64,000 nucleotides of DNA from Bradyrhizobium sp. AZCC 1721 (GCF_036924715.1 NZ_JAZHSB010000001.1:3711001-3775000); one strand, 5' to 3'; shown: positions 36,222 through 44,559, counted from the first letter of the stretch. The notes: generated by a model from the sequence alone, not told the origin. Translations and numbers: made by a program.

Positions 36222-36707
36222 TCAGACCCTCCCTTCCTGCCAGAGTTGCGGGAGCGCCTCGGCGATGTTCTCGAGCAAGCCGACTTGCCAACCCTCCGGC
36301 CACTGGTCGCCGCGGAATTGAGCGTACTCGATCAACGTCGATAGGCCCTCTCTGGTACTGGGGAGCGCTTCGAGAAGCGCCCACGCGGCGCTGTCCTCGG
36401 CATCCCAGGCTAGGTCAAGCTGTCGTTCTGCTTCGATCCATCTGGGGTCGTCGGTCTCGACGATGCTGTCGGTGTCGGAGCGGCGTTTTTCCGCCGGTAT
36501 CTCACTCTCGAGCTTGCCATAGCGATCGACCCACGAGACCACTTTGGCATGAGCTGCCTTGTGCTCCTCAATGGCCGCAAAGACTGGATCAGGGGCTTGC
36601 CCAGCGGCCGCGGCGGTGGCGGACACCGACAGCGCTGTTGCGAGGGCGCCCCCTCCAGCGGTCACCGCGGCGGCTTGAGACAGGAATCGGCGCCGGGAGG
36701 TATCCAC
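36222..36707 (-). CDS. Tat-exported hypothetical protein
   Basis: 161 residues with a twin-arginine signal, MDTSRRRFLSQAAAVTAGGG, ending near residue 35. The mature part is helical and rich in Trp, Glu and Asp (DPRWIEAERQLDLAWDAEDS). Similar signal-bearing small proteins are common in Bradyrhizobium islands. It is divergent from a ribbon-helix-helix regulator 165 bases away, which may control it. Confidence 0.7.
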   Translation of the reverse strand: MDTSRRRFLSQAAAVTAGGGALATALSVSATAAAAGQAPDPVFAAIEEHKAAHAKVVSWVDRYGKLESEIPAEKRRSDTDSIVETDDPRWIEAERQLDLAWDAEDSAAWALLEALPSTREGLSTLIEYAQFRGDQWPEGWQVGLLENIAEALPQLWQEGRV

Positions 36708-36854
36708 GGCTTCGGTGGCAGTCGTCTCGCGATGTTGTTTAGGGACGAATTCAGTCGTGGCGTGCTATGCACGCTGTCAGCCTTGAGCATGGTGTCGCGT
36801 CCTTGCTTTGGGTTAGAGCCGGGGCGGAAGTTGGCGCTTCCCCTCGGCTTGCTT

Positions 36855-36900
36855 TTACGTTAAACGTAATTATGGCGAAGTCAATATCCGTTAAACGTAA
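36855..36900. promoter_or_regulatory. palindromic operator with a repeated half inside the regulator gene
   Basis: TTACGTTAAACGTAA at 36855-36869 is a perfect palindrome (seven bases, a central A, seven bases) two bases before the regulator ATG. CGTTAAACGTAA recurs at 36889-36900, 31 bases on, inside codons 6-10. A bound dimer would cover the ribosome site. The layout is typical of ribbon-helix-helix autorepression. Confidence 0.65.
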
Positions 36901-37069
36901 AAAGCCGGGCCGACCTGCAACCGGTACCGACCCCCTAATGGGCTTCCGGGCTTCGCCCGTGATGCGCGCAGCCGTCGTGAGATGGGCGGAGAACCAACCG
37001 GATAAGCCAACACTTTCCGAAGCCATCCGCCGGCTTGTAGAGCTGGGGCTGAAGGCGAAGACGAGATGA
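36872..37069 (+). CDS. ribbon-helix-helix (CopG-like) DNA-binding protein
   Basis: 65 residues, basic: KSISVKRKKPGRPATG, then LMGFRASPVMRAAVVRWAEN and LSEAIRRLVELGL. The beta strand and two helices fit the RHH fold. No toxin-like gene is fused or overlapping, although the next gene starts 35 bases downstream. The ATG at 36872 is preferred over an upstream in-frame start because the palindrome ends two bases before it. Confidence 0.75.
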   Translation: MAKSISVKRKKPGRPATGTDPLMGFRASPVMRAAVVRWAENQPDKPTLSEAIRRLVELGLKAKTR

Positions 37070-37103
37070 AGGCATTCTCTGAGCGGCGACGGTCGGCTTA
37101 GCT

Positions 37104-37736
37104 ATGGCTCAGCTGACAAAACTCGATGTTGCTCGACATCAACTCGGAACAGCGCTGGATCTGTTCATTCGCGATCGCGACCCGATCGCGGTTCAGTGTC
37201 TAGCCTGTGGCGGCGCAGAACTCATCGATGCGATCGCCGACGTTAACAAAATACGCACCTTCTCAACCCATATGCTGGAAACGGTGCCGGACCTCGATAT
37301 TATTAAGCTGCGAAACTTGCAGCGCAAATACTGGAATGCCTTCAAACATATGACTACGCGGGCTGGAAAGCCCCGAGATGATGCTGAGACGCTCGTAGCA
37401 TTTGATGACACCAAAAACGATGCTGCGCTATTTGTCGGGTGGTGGGATTACTTCGCCGTCACAGGGCGCATCCCCCTTCCGGTCCAGGTCTTCCAGCTTT
37501 GGTGGTACGCGCTGAATGAGGGGAAGCTTGCGCCGGGCGCAGACCTACCCACGATCAGGAGCGTCTTCCCTGAAATAGTTTCTTGCTCGCGCCTGGAGCA
37601 AAAGCGGCGACTCCGACGCGCCGTTGAGAAATATCGCGACAACGCCGAAGTGCTTAAAGATTCTCGGACAGAGAAGAACCCGCTCTGTTTTCCAGCAACG
37701 GTCTTCATCGCCAAGTCCGAAACTGAGGCTAGTTGA
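37104..37736 (+). CDS. conserved hypothetical protein, 210 residues
   Basis: Contains IAVQCLACGGAELIDAIADV, LRNLQRKYWNAFKHMTT, NDAALFVGWWDYFA and PLPVQVFQLWWYALNE. I recall this pattern in proteins of unknown function across proteobacteria. The Cys/Gly and Trp-rich elements are the conserved parts. It is soluble with no signal. It follows the RHH gene on the same strand. Confidence 0.7.
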   Translation: MAQLTKLDVARHQLGTALDLFIRDRDPIAVQCLACGGAELIDAIADVNKIRTFSTHMLETVPDLDIIKLRNLQRKYWNAFKHMTTRAGKPRDDAETLVAFDDTKNDAALFVGWWDYFAVTGRIPLPVQVFQLWWYALNEGKLAPGADLPTIRSVFPEIVSCSRLEQKRRLRRAVEKYRDNAEVLKDSRTEKNPLCFPATVFIAKSETEAS

Positions 37737-37892
37737 CACGCAGGAAAGTCACGTTGCCGCCCTCAGCCCTCGCCAGCCCTCGTCCGAACGTGAGTGGCCC
37801 AGAGATTGAGCGCAGCGCGCTCCTCAGCAACGTAGGTTGACCGCTGTAGAAGCCGGCGGTCACCGCGCCGAGGCCGCGATCAGTTCGTTTAC

Positions 37893-38738
37893 TTAGTCCC
37901 ACAGGCCCCGTGTGACGGTGTCGATCCTAGCGCCGCCGCCGTCCTCGTAGAGCGCCTCGTCCAGCGAGACCAAGGGGCTGTCGCCAAACTTTGCGAACTT
38001 CGTTGGAAACATTCGGCCCTGCGCCGAAATATAATCCCCCATCCGTGACCGAACATCCTCACGCCGCAACGAGCCTGCTAGCAGGTCAATGAATATCGCC
38101 TGCACCACATCGTCGCGAACATGGCTAGGCAGATAGCGGGGCACCATTTCAACTATGCGGTAATAGTCGTTGTTCTGCTCACGGGCGACGCCATTTTTGA
38201 TCCGCTGCCAACGCCGCTGCTGCGCCCGGCTGTTGCTGCCCTTAATAACGTCTATCACCAATCGATCAAAATCGGGGTGCTCTCTCCGATAGCGCGCCAA
38301 CGTATCGGGTCGAACCAAGTATCCGGAGCCTGGTTTGGTGAAGCTGCTCAAGGACGCTTTCGCCTTGAGACGATCCGCAACTTTTTTCAAGACTTCCGGC
38401 TTGATCACTCCGCCGCGGTGATACCTCATCACTTCACAAGCTCTGCACTGGCGGGTCATCCACCCCTTGTGCATGACGACGCGCCCGTGCTCTGCGAACG
38501 AGTGCCCGTTGACGCAGTGTGTCTTTTCGCGAATGTAAGCGCCCTTGCGGAGAAATGCGGCTTTGGCATTCGCTGCCATCAACGGCCGCGCTTCACACTC
38601 GTAGTCCGGGTGTGCTTTGAAATAGGCTTCAAGCCGTGGCGCCTTAACGGCAAATTTCCGAAGGGTCTTTCCCTCGCGTAGCGCGGCCATCATCCGCGCC
38701 GCTTTCTCGTCCGACAACCCCCTCCGAGAAACCTGCAT
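37893..38738 (-). CDS. phage-type protein: zinc-finger (HNH-like) half joined to a sigma-factor-like half
   Basis: 281 residues. Near residues 74-100 is CVNGHSFAEHGRVV followed by RQCRACEVMRYH, a Cys/His cluster like those in phage HNH proteins. The C-terminal third, VPRYLPSHVRDDVVQAIFID then VSLDEALYEDGG, looks like sigma-70 region 2 and the following linker. Proteins with this pairing occur in phages and islands of rhizobia; the role is unknown. GGGAGA lies just before the ATG at 38738. Confidence 0.6.
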   Translation of the reverse strand: MQVSRRGLSDEKAARMMAALREGKTLRKFAVKAPRLEAYFKAHPDYECEARPLMAANAKAAFLRKGAYIREKTHCVNGHSFAEHGRVVMHKGWMTRQCRACEVMRYHRGGVIKPEVLKKVADRLKAKASLSSFTKPGSGYLVRPDTLARYRREHPDFDRLVIDVIKGSNSRAQQRRWQRIKNGVAREQNNDYYRIVEMVPRYLPSHVRDDVVQAIFIDLLAGSLRREDVRSRMGDYISAQGRMFPTKFAKFGDSPLVSLDEALYEDGGGARIDTVTRGLWD

Positions 38739-38927
38739 TTCCGTCTCCCATCTGCATCGCGTGATTGCGCCGGCAGATGCAGAGCCTGAGTCGCGGCGGG
38801 GCGGTGGCGCCTGCTGTCACCGAGTTTCCACAGTCGAGGCGAATTGCTTTTGAGTCGCGCGAAACCGACCTTGCCCTCCCCCAACAGTTGCGCTTGTATG
38901 CCGGGCTGGGACTGGGGAGTTTTCATT

Positions 38928-39665
38928 ATGCGTATTTTACCGATTGCGGCGCTTTGCGCTGTGCTGGCCGGCTGTGTGTCGAATGGCGAAACCGTTTCTT
39001 TCAAGGCTTCCAACCCGCAGCAGCAGGCCCTGATGCGCGACGGGCAACCTGCCCTCGTATCACGGCAGAAGACGTCACTCGTGCTGGTGAAGCCCGCCGC
39101 GCGGCAGCTTCAGGCCAATGGACGCCTGGTGTTTGTGGTCGGCATTAACAACCTTGGCCGCCAGCCCGTAGAATTCCGGGTCGGTCAGGTCGAGGCCATC
39201 CAGCATGTCGGAGGAAGCGACTTCAGCATGCAGGTAGTGAGCTATGAGATGCTGGTCCAGGAGGAGAAGAACCGGCAGGTGGCGGCGGCCATCTTGACGG
39301 GCATCGCCGTTGCCGGAAACTCCTATAGCGCCGCAAATGCGGGCCGCGGGACCTACACCACGCCCAGCGGTCGGACAGGCACATTCTATAGCCCAACGGC
39401 AGCAGCCATAGCGCAGGGAAACGCTGCGGCTCAGAACGAGGCTATGGTCGCTGCAACCGTCGAAACTGGCCAACGCAACATGGCCATGCTCGAGCAGGCC
39501 GTGATCAAAGATAACACGCTCATGCCGGGCGAGTGGTACGGCGGCCAACTGCATCTAGCGCCACCAACGGACCAAGCTGGCGGACAAAAGAGCTACACTA
39601 TCGTAATAACCGTCGGGACCGAGCGGCACGTGATCGACGTTTCACAGGGGCCGGCTGGCGTATGA
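38928..39665 (+). CDS. lipoprotein of unknown function
   Basis: 245 residues. Signal MRILPIAALCAVLAGC with a lipobox LAGC. The middle has a beta-rich stretch (RLVFVVGINNLGRQPVEFRV) and an Ala-rich part (AAAIAQGNAAAQNEAMVAAT), then a second beta stretch (YTIVITVGTERHVIDV). GGGGAG precedes the ATG at 38928. It heads four plus-strand genes for exported, membrane or protease-like proteins. Confidence 0.75.
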   Translation: MRILPIAALCAVLAGCVSNGETVSFKASNPQQQALMRDGQPALVSRQKTSLVLVKPAARQLQANGRLVFVVGINNLGRQPVEFRVGQVEAIQHVGGSDFSMQVVSYEMLVQEEKNRQVAAAILTGIAVAGNSYSAANAGRGTYTTPSGRTGTFYSPTAAAIAQGNAAAQNEAMVAATVETGQRNMAMLEQAVIKDNTLMPGEWYGGQLHLAPPTDQAGGQKSYTIVITVGTERHVIDVSQGPAGV

Positions 39666-39666
39666 A

Positions 39667-39993
39667 GTGAGAAGGGCCGGCAGCTTTTTCGGAGTGCAGC
39701 CCGCGGTTCGGGCAACCATCACTGCCGCCCTGCTCCTCATCTTTTTTTGCCAGCCCGCGCTCGCAGCATGTGGCGACAACGGTGGCCCAGGCTACCGCAA
39801 CAGCTCGGGAAAATGCGTAGGCTGGGAAGCGCTCGCCCGTCAGTGCGGGAATCCGCCGACGACAAAATGCACGGCTGAGCGCGTGACTTCTGGCACCGAT
39901 GACGCTGTGGCGAAAGGTGCGGCGATCCGCTCACTAATGGAGCGGTCGCACGAGATGGCCAAACAACGTTCAGCAAATCCTGTACGCCCATGA
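39667..39993 (+). CDS. secreted small hypothetical protein
   Basis: 108 residues, starting at a GTG one base after the lipoprotein stop. Signal peptide TITAALLLIFFCQPALAACG. The mature part has Cys pairs (GKCVGW, RQCGNPPTTKCTAE) suggesting disulfides, and a helical tail. Unknown function; the tight spacing suggests co-translation with the lipoprotein. Confidence 0.65.
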   Translation: MRRAGSFFGVQPAVRATITAALLLIFFCQPALAACGDNGGPGYRNSSGKCVGWEALARQCGNPPTTKCTAERVTSGTDDAVAKGAAIRSLMERSHEMAKQRSANPVRP

Positions 39994-40048
39994 CTAGCGG
40001 CTCCGCCGCAATAGCCGGTTCGCGAATAACCACGTCAAGATTGGTGAG

Positions 40049-40555
40049 ATGAAAATGGCAGGCCCGGTCGACGCCTTCTTGAAGATCAGCCTTGCGGTGT
40101 CGCTCCTCGGAGCCGCGGGGAGCGTCGGCTATTACTATTCAGTCTATCTTCCGGCGAGAGACGTCCAGATGGACAACGAGCGTCGCCTTGAAGAGGCGCG
40201 CGCTGACATTGCGCGCAAAGCAGCAGAGGAACGTGCCCAACAGGAGCGGGACGCAGCAGAGCAAAGGCGCGCATTAGAACGAGGCGCAGCTCAAGTTAAC
40301 TATGAAGCCTGCATATCCCGTGTAGAAAATACCTATCACGCGACCTGGGCATCCAACTGCAAGGGCGTCGCAGAAAAGGTTCGCAAGGCGCGCGCTAATT
40401 GCACGTTAGGCCCAACGACATGCGATTCAATCCACGCCGCGCCGGATCCGGGCCCAAACTGCTCTTTGCCAACCACGATCGCTTCATCGATTAACGCCAG
40501 CATGCAGCAAGGCAAAGATCGCTGCCTTCAAGAGAGTAAGGCGGGTCTGCAATGA
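40049..40555 (+). CDS. membrane-anchored coiled-coil protein, unknown
   Basis: 168 residues. One N-terminal helix (SLAVSLLGAAGSVGYYYSVY), then a charged coiled-coil rich in Ala, Arg and Glu (ARKAAEERAQQERDAAEQRR), then a Cys-rich periplasmic-type part (CISRVENTYHATWASNC and later Cys pairs). An ATG six bases in is an alternative start. Same strand as the flanking exported proteins. Confidence 0.65.
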   Translation: MKMAGPVDAFLKISLAVSLLGAAGSVGYYYSVYLPARDVQMDNERRLEEARADIARKAAEERAQQERDAAEQRRALERGAAQVNYEACISRVENTYHATWASNCKGVAEKVRKARANCTLGPTTCDSIHAAPDPGPNCSLPTTIASSINASMQQGKDRCLQESKAGLQ

Positions 40556-40708
40556 TGGCACCCACCACAGCTTCATTCGGCGACTTCCCCCTTGCCCTCG
40601 CCCTCCGGTTGCCCCTGTGAATAGCCGGGAAAATCGAGAATCCAGCGCGCACCACACGTGTTGCGTGTCATGCTCCGGATTTGCGCGATTCGCTATAGGA
40701 GAAAGCAT

Positions 40709-41467
40709 GTGAATTGGGAAGAATCGATCAATGTGGTTCGCCAGCACGTAGTTCGCATAGAGACCCCCAACGGATACGGCACGGGCTTTTTGGCGTTCTA
40801 CAATCACGACGCATCATGGTGCGGCATCGCTACGGCGGCGCACGTGGTAAGTCATGCCGATGAATGGCAACAACCTATCCGAATTCGAAATGAAATGTCA
40901 GCGGATGCAATGTTCTTAAGTGCTGGCGATCGGATCGTGTTTCTTGATCATTCAAACGATTCGGCGGTCGTGCTCTTTGTCAAAGGCGACTTTAAGCTGC
41001 CGGAGGTCCCCATAGGCCTTATGCCACCGGGCAAGCCCGACACCATCGGTATCGACGTCGGCTGGCTGGGATTTCCGAACATAGAGCCGAACACGCTCTG
41101 CTTCTTCGCCGGCACGCTCAGCGCCCGTCAGGAGGCCCGAAAGGGGTATCTGATCGACGGTGTTGCCATCAACGGCGTTAGCGGAGGGCCAGTATTTCAT
41201 TGTCCATCTCCCGAAGCTGTTCAGATCATCGGTTGCGTATCTGCTTATCATGCCAACCGGGCGACTGGCGAGGCCCTTCCCGGGCTCCTGCGAGCCCAAG
41301 ATGTCTCACATTTTAGAGGTATAGCTGAAAGAATTCGCAATATCGATGAAGCCAAGGCGCAGAAGAAAGAATTTGAGGAATCGCAGCCATCGACCAAGGC
41401 GGCTGATGCCGCGGCCGCAATCTTCGAGGATTCACCATTAAAGCAGACAGACCGGTTAGATGGGTGA
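40709..41467 (+). CDS. trypsin-like serine protease domain protein
   Basis: 252 residues. The triad is H45 (ATAAHVV), D84 (HSNDSAVVLF) and S158 (NGVSGGPVFHC). GTGFLAF near the N-terminus is the usual strand before the His. There is no signal peptide, PDZ domain or transmembrane segment, so it is cytosolic or depends on neighbours. The GTG at 40709 has AGGAG seven bases upstream, better than an upstream in-frame start. Similar short proteases serve in stress or defence islands; the target is unknown. Confidence 0.8.
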   Translation: MNWEESINVVRQHVVRIETPNGYGTGFLAFYNHDASWCGIATAAHVVSHADEWQQPIRIRNEMSADAMFLSAGDRIVFLDHSNDSAVVLFVKGDFKLPEVPIGLMPPGKPDTIGIDVGWLGFPNIEPNTLCFFAGTLSARQEARKGYLIDGVAINGVSGGPVFHCPSPEAVQIIGCVSAYHANRATGEALPGLLRAQDVSHFRGIAERIRNIDEAKAQKKEFEESQPSTKAADAAAAIFEDSPLKQTDRLDG

Positions 41468-41827
41468 TCTGCTCGCCGCGCCGGCGACAAGCCGCATCAG
41501 TGCACGGTCCCCGCGTCCGGCTTGGGCGACAGGTGGCTCAGCACCGCCTCAGGATCGCCAGCGAGGGCGCGGGGAGCGCGACAACGTGATCCCGGCTGTC
41601 TAGGGGTCCGGGCGCCAGGTAGGCGGCCCGGCGCGCGATGCTTCCGGACCACACACGCCGGGCCACCTCGCCACCGCCGGTCACCCCCGGAATGGCCAAT
41701 TTAAGCTGCGGCCGATTCTTGGCAGAATTGCGCGTGCTTCAGCCATATGTACCTTCCAGTGCAGACGGTCAGGACCGGAAAGAACTAGGCTAAAAGGTCC
41801 GGGTGTTGAGTGGGTCTGAGGTGCAGC
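41468..41827. other. gene-free stretch
   Basis: About 360 GC-rich bases with no supported gene. Its last part begins the duplicated segment. Confidence 0.35.
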
Positions 41828-41998
41828 ATGGAACCGACGGTTGAAGCACGGACGCAACGTCTTGTAGAAATCTCCATCGATCTTCACCGCCAAATGTCTG
41901 AACTTCAAAAACTTAGAGATGCGGTTCGAACGGCCGAGACAACACAACATGGCCAAGAGCGAATTCGTCCTGTAGTTAGCGCGCCACTCGCTGCTTAG
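41828..41998 (+). CDS. small hypothetical protein, RTQRL family, copy 1
   Basis: 56 residues: MEPTVEARTQRLVEISIDLH, RQMSELQKLRDAVRTAE. A short helical, probably coiled-coil protein. A paralogue is at 49,876-50,061. It sits tail to tail with the H-NS-like stub, leaving eight bases. Function unknown. Confidence 0.6.
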   Translation: MEPTVEARTQRLVEISIDLHRQMSELQKLRDAVRTAETTQHGQERIRPVVSAPLAA

Positions 41999-42006
41999 CT
42001 GCGCGT

Positions 42007-42198
42007 CTAGCCACCGGACTTAGGACCGCGAGTCGGCCCGCCATGGCTCGACGGCTGATTGAGCATTTTCAATCTCTGCTCGATCTCGGCCTTCTTGGCT
42101 TTCAGTTTCTCGCTAAGGACATCCTGCATCATTTCGCGGAGCTCAAACAGCTCATCGATCGTCATGGAGTCCCACTGAGATTCCCATTCGCTCTTCAT
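42007..42198 (-). CDS. H-NS-like oligomerisation stub without a DNA-binding domain
   Basis: 63 residues: MTIDELFELREMMQDVLSEK then LKAKKAEIEQRLKMLN, resembling the N-terminal dimerisation helices of H-NS family proteins. It ends in a short Gly/Pro tail (GGPTRGPKSGG) and lacks the C-terminal AT-hook-like domain. Stubs of this kind (for example H-NST) can antagonise full-length H-NS by forming mixed oligomers. The assignment is by pattern only. Confidence 0.5.
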   Translation of the reverse strand: MKSEWESQWDSMTIDELFELREMMQDVLSEKLKAKKAEIEQRLKMLNQPSSHGGPTRGPKSGG

Positions 42199-42657
42199 GA
42201 TGTGCTGCCACGATCATGAATCTTATCGGATCAAGAATGTCATCGAAGAACAAGCAAATCAAAGTGCCAACGCACGGAATCAGACAAATCCACGAAAAAT
42301 TCTTGACCGCCTTGCCGGAAAACCGGAACCGAAACGGATGCGAGCAGTTCCGCGTCTAATTGCGAATGCAATGCGGGCGAACAGAGATCACCTTCGGCGA
42401 GATGCGAGAGCCCGGCGTGCTTGGAGTCGTCGTCTTCTGCAGCGATTATCACTGCAGCCACTCGGTCGTTCCGGAATTAACCTGCGCGGCGGCTATCAAG
42501 CTTAACAAGCGAGTTTAGTTGCGGCCGATCCGAACAGGTCTAGCGTGGCTGTAGGTCGCGCAGAGATGGCCATAGCCCCCGCTGCGTACTGCGCGATTTA
42601 GGGGCCGCTCCGTGCCCTCGTGGCGGCCCCGCCCCCATTTCTGAAAAGCCCTTTCCC

Positions 42658-42936
42658 GTGCCCTGGTCCACCTCGTTTGAGGATCCAATTCCGCTTCCGG
42701 ATGGCCGCCGGCTTCTCACGTTGAGAGATGCCGCGAGCTACATCACGAAGCTGTCGAAGGCCGAACAGAACCGGCGCGAATGGCAGACGGCGATCCATTG
42801 CCTCATCGAGACGGCGGAAGGCCGAGACTTCCTGATGCATGGTCGGATCGGCGTGCTGCGGGCGTTGAACGCCGGCAAGCCGAACCCAGATGTCACGCCA
42901 AGGGTGAAGAGAGCCAAGGCGTACAGGATTGCCTGA
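42658..42936 (+). CDS. conserved small hypothetical protein
   Basis: 92 residues from a GTG: MPWSTSFEDPIPLPDGRRLL, TLRDAASYITKLSKAE, HGRIGVLRALN. I know this pattern as a frequent small protein of Bradyrhizobium genomes with no assigned role. Its stop overlaps the next ATG (TGATG), so the two are coupled. Confidence 0.7.
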   Translation: MPWSTSFEDPIPLPDGRRLLTLRDAASYITKLSKAEQNRREWQTAIHCLIETAEGRDFLMHGRIGVLRALNAGKPNPDVTPRVKRAKAYRIA

Positions 42937-43136
42937 TGAAATGCTTGCTCTGCGAGGGTAGCGGCTGGGTCTGCGAGAACCATCCGGACCAACCGTGGGA
43001 AGGTGAGCACGCCTGCGGCTGCGGCCGTGCTGGTGCCCCCTGCCCGACCTGCAATTCGCCGGCCGTGGGCGAGCGGCCTCGGCTGCCGCCCGGCTTCAAG
43101 ACGGCGCTCGACGACGAGGACGGCTACCGGCACTGA
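42936..43136 (+). CDS. small Cys-rich zinc-ribbon-like protein, copy 1
   Basis: 66 residues: MKCLLCEGSGWVCENHPDQP, then ACGCGRAGAPCPTCN. Three Cys pairs and a His suggest zinc binding. A paralogue with the same GWVCENHP core lies at 60,446-60,637. Coupled to the gene before it. Unknown function. Confidence 0.65.
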   Translation: MKCLLCEGSGWVCENHPDQPWEGEHACGCGRAGAPCPTCNSPAVGERPRLPPGFKTALDDEDGYRH

Positions 43137-43184
43137 GTCGGAGGGCGTAGCCTTTGAGTATGAGATCTGCCGAAGGAGGCTCTG

Positions 43185-43432
43185 ATGCGCATTCTGGCCT
43201 TGGCGATTTTGATAATCGGGATGGTTCTCCGGCGACTGCCCAGATGTACGATCCGGCTTATCCGGTTTGCCTGCGCCTGTACGACCGGACCACCTATTAC
43301 GAATGCAGCTACACGTCGCTGCCTCAATGCAACGCGTCGGCATCGGGCCGCGCGGCACAGTGCGTGATCAATCCATATTTCGCGAGCGCGCAAGAGCCCC
43401 CTGGCTATCGGCGGCATGGCCGGGCCTACTAG
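43185..43432 (+). pseudogene. frameshifted DUF3551-like secreted protein
   Basis: The signal MRILALAILIIGMVL is in one frame, and the mature part (YDPAYPVCLRLYDRTTYYEC, then SYTSLPQCNASASGRAAQC and VINPYFASAQ) is in another. An indel near 43,222-43,236 separates them. The Cys pattern is that of the DUF3551 family, small exported proteins with disulfides that are common in Bradyrhizobium. It is either a real inactivation or a sequence error. Confidence 0.75.
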
Positions 43433-43433
43433 A

Positions 43434-43526
43434 TTGAACCGCATTGGCCGCAGGACCGCTTATGCAATGCTGGTGATCTTGGTGCTGGCGATCGTGTGGC
43501 AGGTGCTTGGCTTCGCCGCCAAGTGA
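43434..43526 (+). CDS. possible 30-residue membrane protein
   Basis: From a TTG: NRIGRRTAYAMLVILVLAIV then WQVLGFAAK. It has a basic N-terminus and one hydrophobic helix. A related ending (VTVIVWQVLGAL) appears in the 44,510-44,550 region without a start. It overlaps the next minus-strand gene. Low support. Confidence 0.3.
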   Translation: MNRIGRRTAYAMLVILVLAIVWQVLGFAAK

Positions 43527-43738
43527 GGCGGCGTACTAGGCGTGGTCGCTGCCGTTTTGTTGGCCATTGGCGTAGGCGGCATTGCCGCCTCTGATTTTGG
43601 CTTCATCTTTTCGGCTTTTTCAAAATGCTCGAGCGCGAGTAGGTGCAGTCGCGCGGCGCTCGCCCTGTCAGACTCGGCGAGAGCAAGACGCCCAGCGATC
43701 TGGGCCTGTTTCAGGTGGTATTCGAAACTCGCCATCAT
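43460..43738 (-). CDS. small hypothetical protein, about 92 residues
   Basis: MMASFEYHLKQAQIAGRLAL, SAARLHLLALEHFEKAEKM: an amphipathic helical head, then a Ser/Thr/Pro-rich tail. GGGGG lies just before the ATG. The head resembles short helical proteins frequent in Bradyrhizobium. The tail overlaps a possible gene on the other strand, so only part may be real. Confidence 0.45.
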   Translation of the reverse strand: MMASFEYHLKQAQIAGRLALAESDRASAARLHLLALEHFEKAEKMKPKSEAAMPPTPMANKTAATTPSTPPHLAAKPSTCHTIASTKITSIA

Positions 43739-43750
43739 TTTCCCCCGTGA

Positions 43751-43944
43751 CCCCCCATAACAGCAGCCCTCACGCGTAGCCCGCTGGCGCACTTCAGCGA
43801 GCGCCCTGAGCCATGGCGAGCTAGCGGCAAGGAAGTCGGCGATGTTGATCACCTCAAGGCCTTTGCGAGCCAAGATGTTGCCGAGGCCTGGTTTAAGGAA
43901 AACGATCCGGAAGGCGTGGCGTTCGAATACGAGGTTCTGGAGTG
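43751..43944 (+). pseudogene. fragment of a small Bradyrhizobium-type protein
   Basis: An open frame with no start codon ends HLKAFASQDVAEAWFKENDP then EGVAFEYEVLE. The end looks like a real protein C-terminus. A second piece, EGVAFEYEI, occurs at about 43,142-43,172. Both look like remnants of one small family. Confidence 0.4.
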
Positions 43945-43948
43945 AAAG

Positions 43949-43970
43949 AGGCCGCCAACCGGGGCGGCCT
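43949..43970. terminator. GC hairpin after the 43.9 kb fragment
   Basis: AGGCCGCC and GGCGGCCT flank a six-base loop. No strong T-run follows on either strand. Confidence 0.4.
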
Positions 43971-43975
43971 TAGCT

Positions 43976-44209
43976 CTAAATAGGCGGCCTCAGCCCGGGG
44001 GATGAGAGCCACTCGTTGATGTGATTTGCTGTATCCATCAGACGCGCCCGGCGAATTAGGTCATCACGTTCTCGACCTGGTGGCAGCTTGCTCGCTCGTT
44101 CCTCTAGATCTTTCGCGACTTGCAAGACCCGCTCTTCAAGAGCGGGACGATTCGCGCGCTCTTCCTCCGAAAACCGGTTCCTGCGTTTGATAGGGGTCGA
44201 TTGGCCCAT
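43976..44209 (-). CDS. SPGL-family small protein, copy 1
   Basis: 77 residues: a basic N-terminus, a helix with ERASKLPPGRERDDLIRRAR, and the ending NHINEWLSSPGLRPP. Three more members lie at 44,898, 61,249 and 61,681. The shared core is LPPG, RRARxxD/ExxxxxxxWL and SPGLxPP. Unknown function; I associate the family with Bradyrhizobium and relatives, where it is multi-copy. Confidence 0.7.
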   Translation of the reverse strand: MGQSTPIKRRNRFSEEERANRPALEERVLQVAKDLEERASKLPPGRERDDLIRRARLMDTANHINEWLSSPGLRPPI

Positions 44210-44347
44210 TCTGGTTCCTCCCGTTGATGGAGGGGTAACGACCGGGAACGATCTTTGATCCTAAATCCATCCGGGTACTGGGCGAAATAGGCCACCGGAA
44301 CAAATCCGGGTCGGGAAAATTAGGCAATAATTAGGAGTGGGACTTTA

Positions 44348-44390
44348 CGGCCCCAGTGTGCACATTCCCCGAAGCACTGGGGCCGTTTTT
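44348..44390 (+). terminator. strong hairpin with T-run
   Basis: CGGCCCCAGTG and CACTGGGGCCG (11 perfect pairs, 16-base loop) are followed by TTTTT. A near copy follows at 44,436. No gene ends directly before it on the plus strand. Confidence 0.65.
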
Positions 44391-44435
44391 AGTGACTGTG
44401 CGCGCCTCTATCTGTTGCCCGTGGCGCGTATTCAG

Positions 44436-44472
44436 CGGCCCCAGTGTTGCCCTCCCCGAAGCGCTGGGGCCG
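44436..44472. repeat. second copy of the 44.35 kb hairpin
   Basis: CGGCCCCAGTG pairs with CGCTGGGGCCG with one G-T pair. The loop ends CCCCGAAG as in the first copy. There is no T-run. Confidence 0.6.
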
Positions 44473-44559
44473 ATCTGTTCGGCGCTCGCGGCCAGAGGAT
44501 CGTCTACTGGTGACGGTGATCGTCTGGCAGGTGCTCGGGGCGCTGTAGCGGCCCCCGTC

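Larger units (their letters stand above)
41805..42430. repeat. duplicated module, copy 1
   Basis: This segment is repeated at about 49,855-50,490. Both copies hold a small plus-strand gene (RTQRL family), a minus-strand H-NS-like stub, and the same downstream sequence (ATCATGAATCTTATCGGATC and beyond). Identity by eye is high in the stub and its upstream region and lower elsewhere. Confidence 0.8.

Noticed and set aside
42197..42505. A 102-codon plus-strand frame within the duplicated module
   Set aside because: It is not preserved in the second copy and is Arg-rich as expected of a chance frame.
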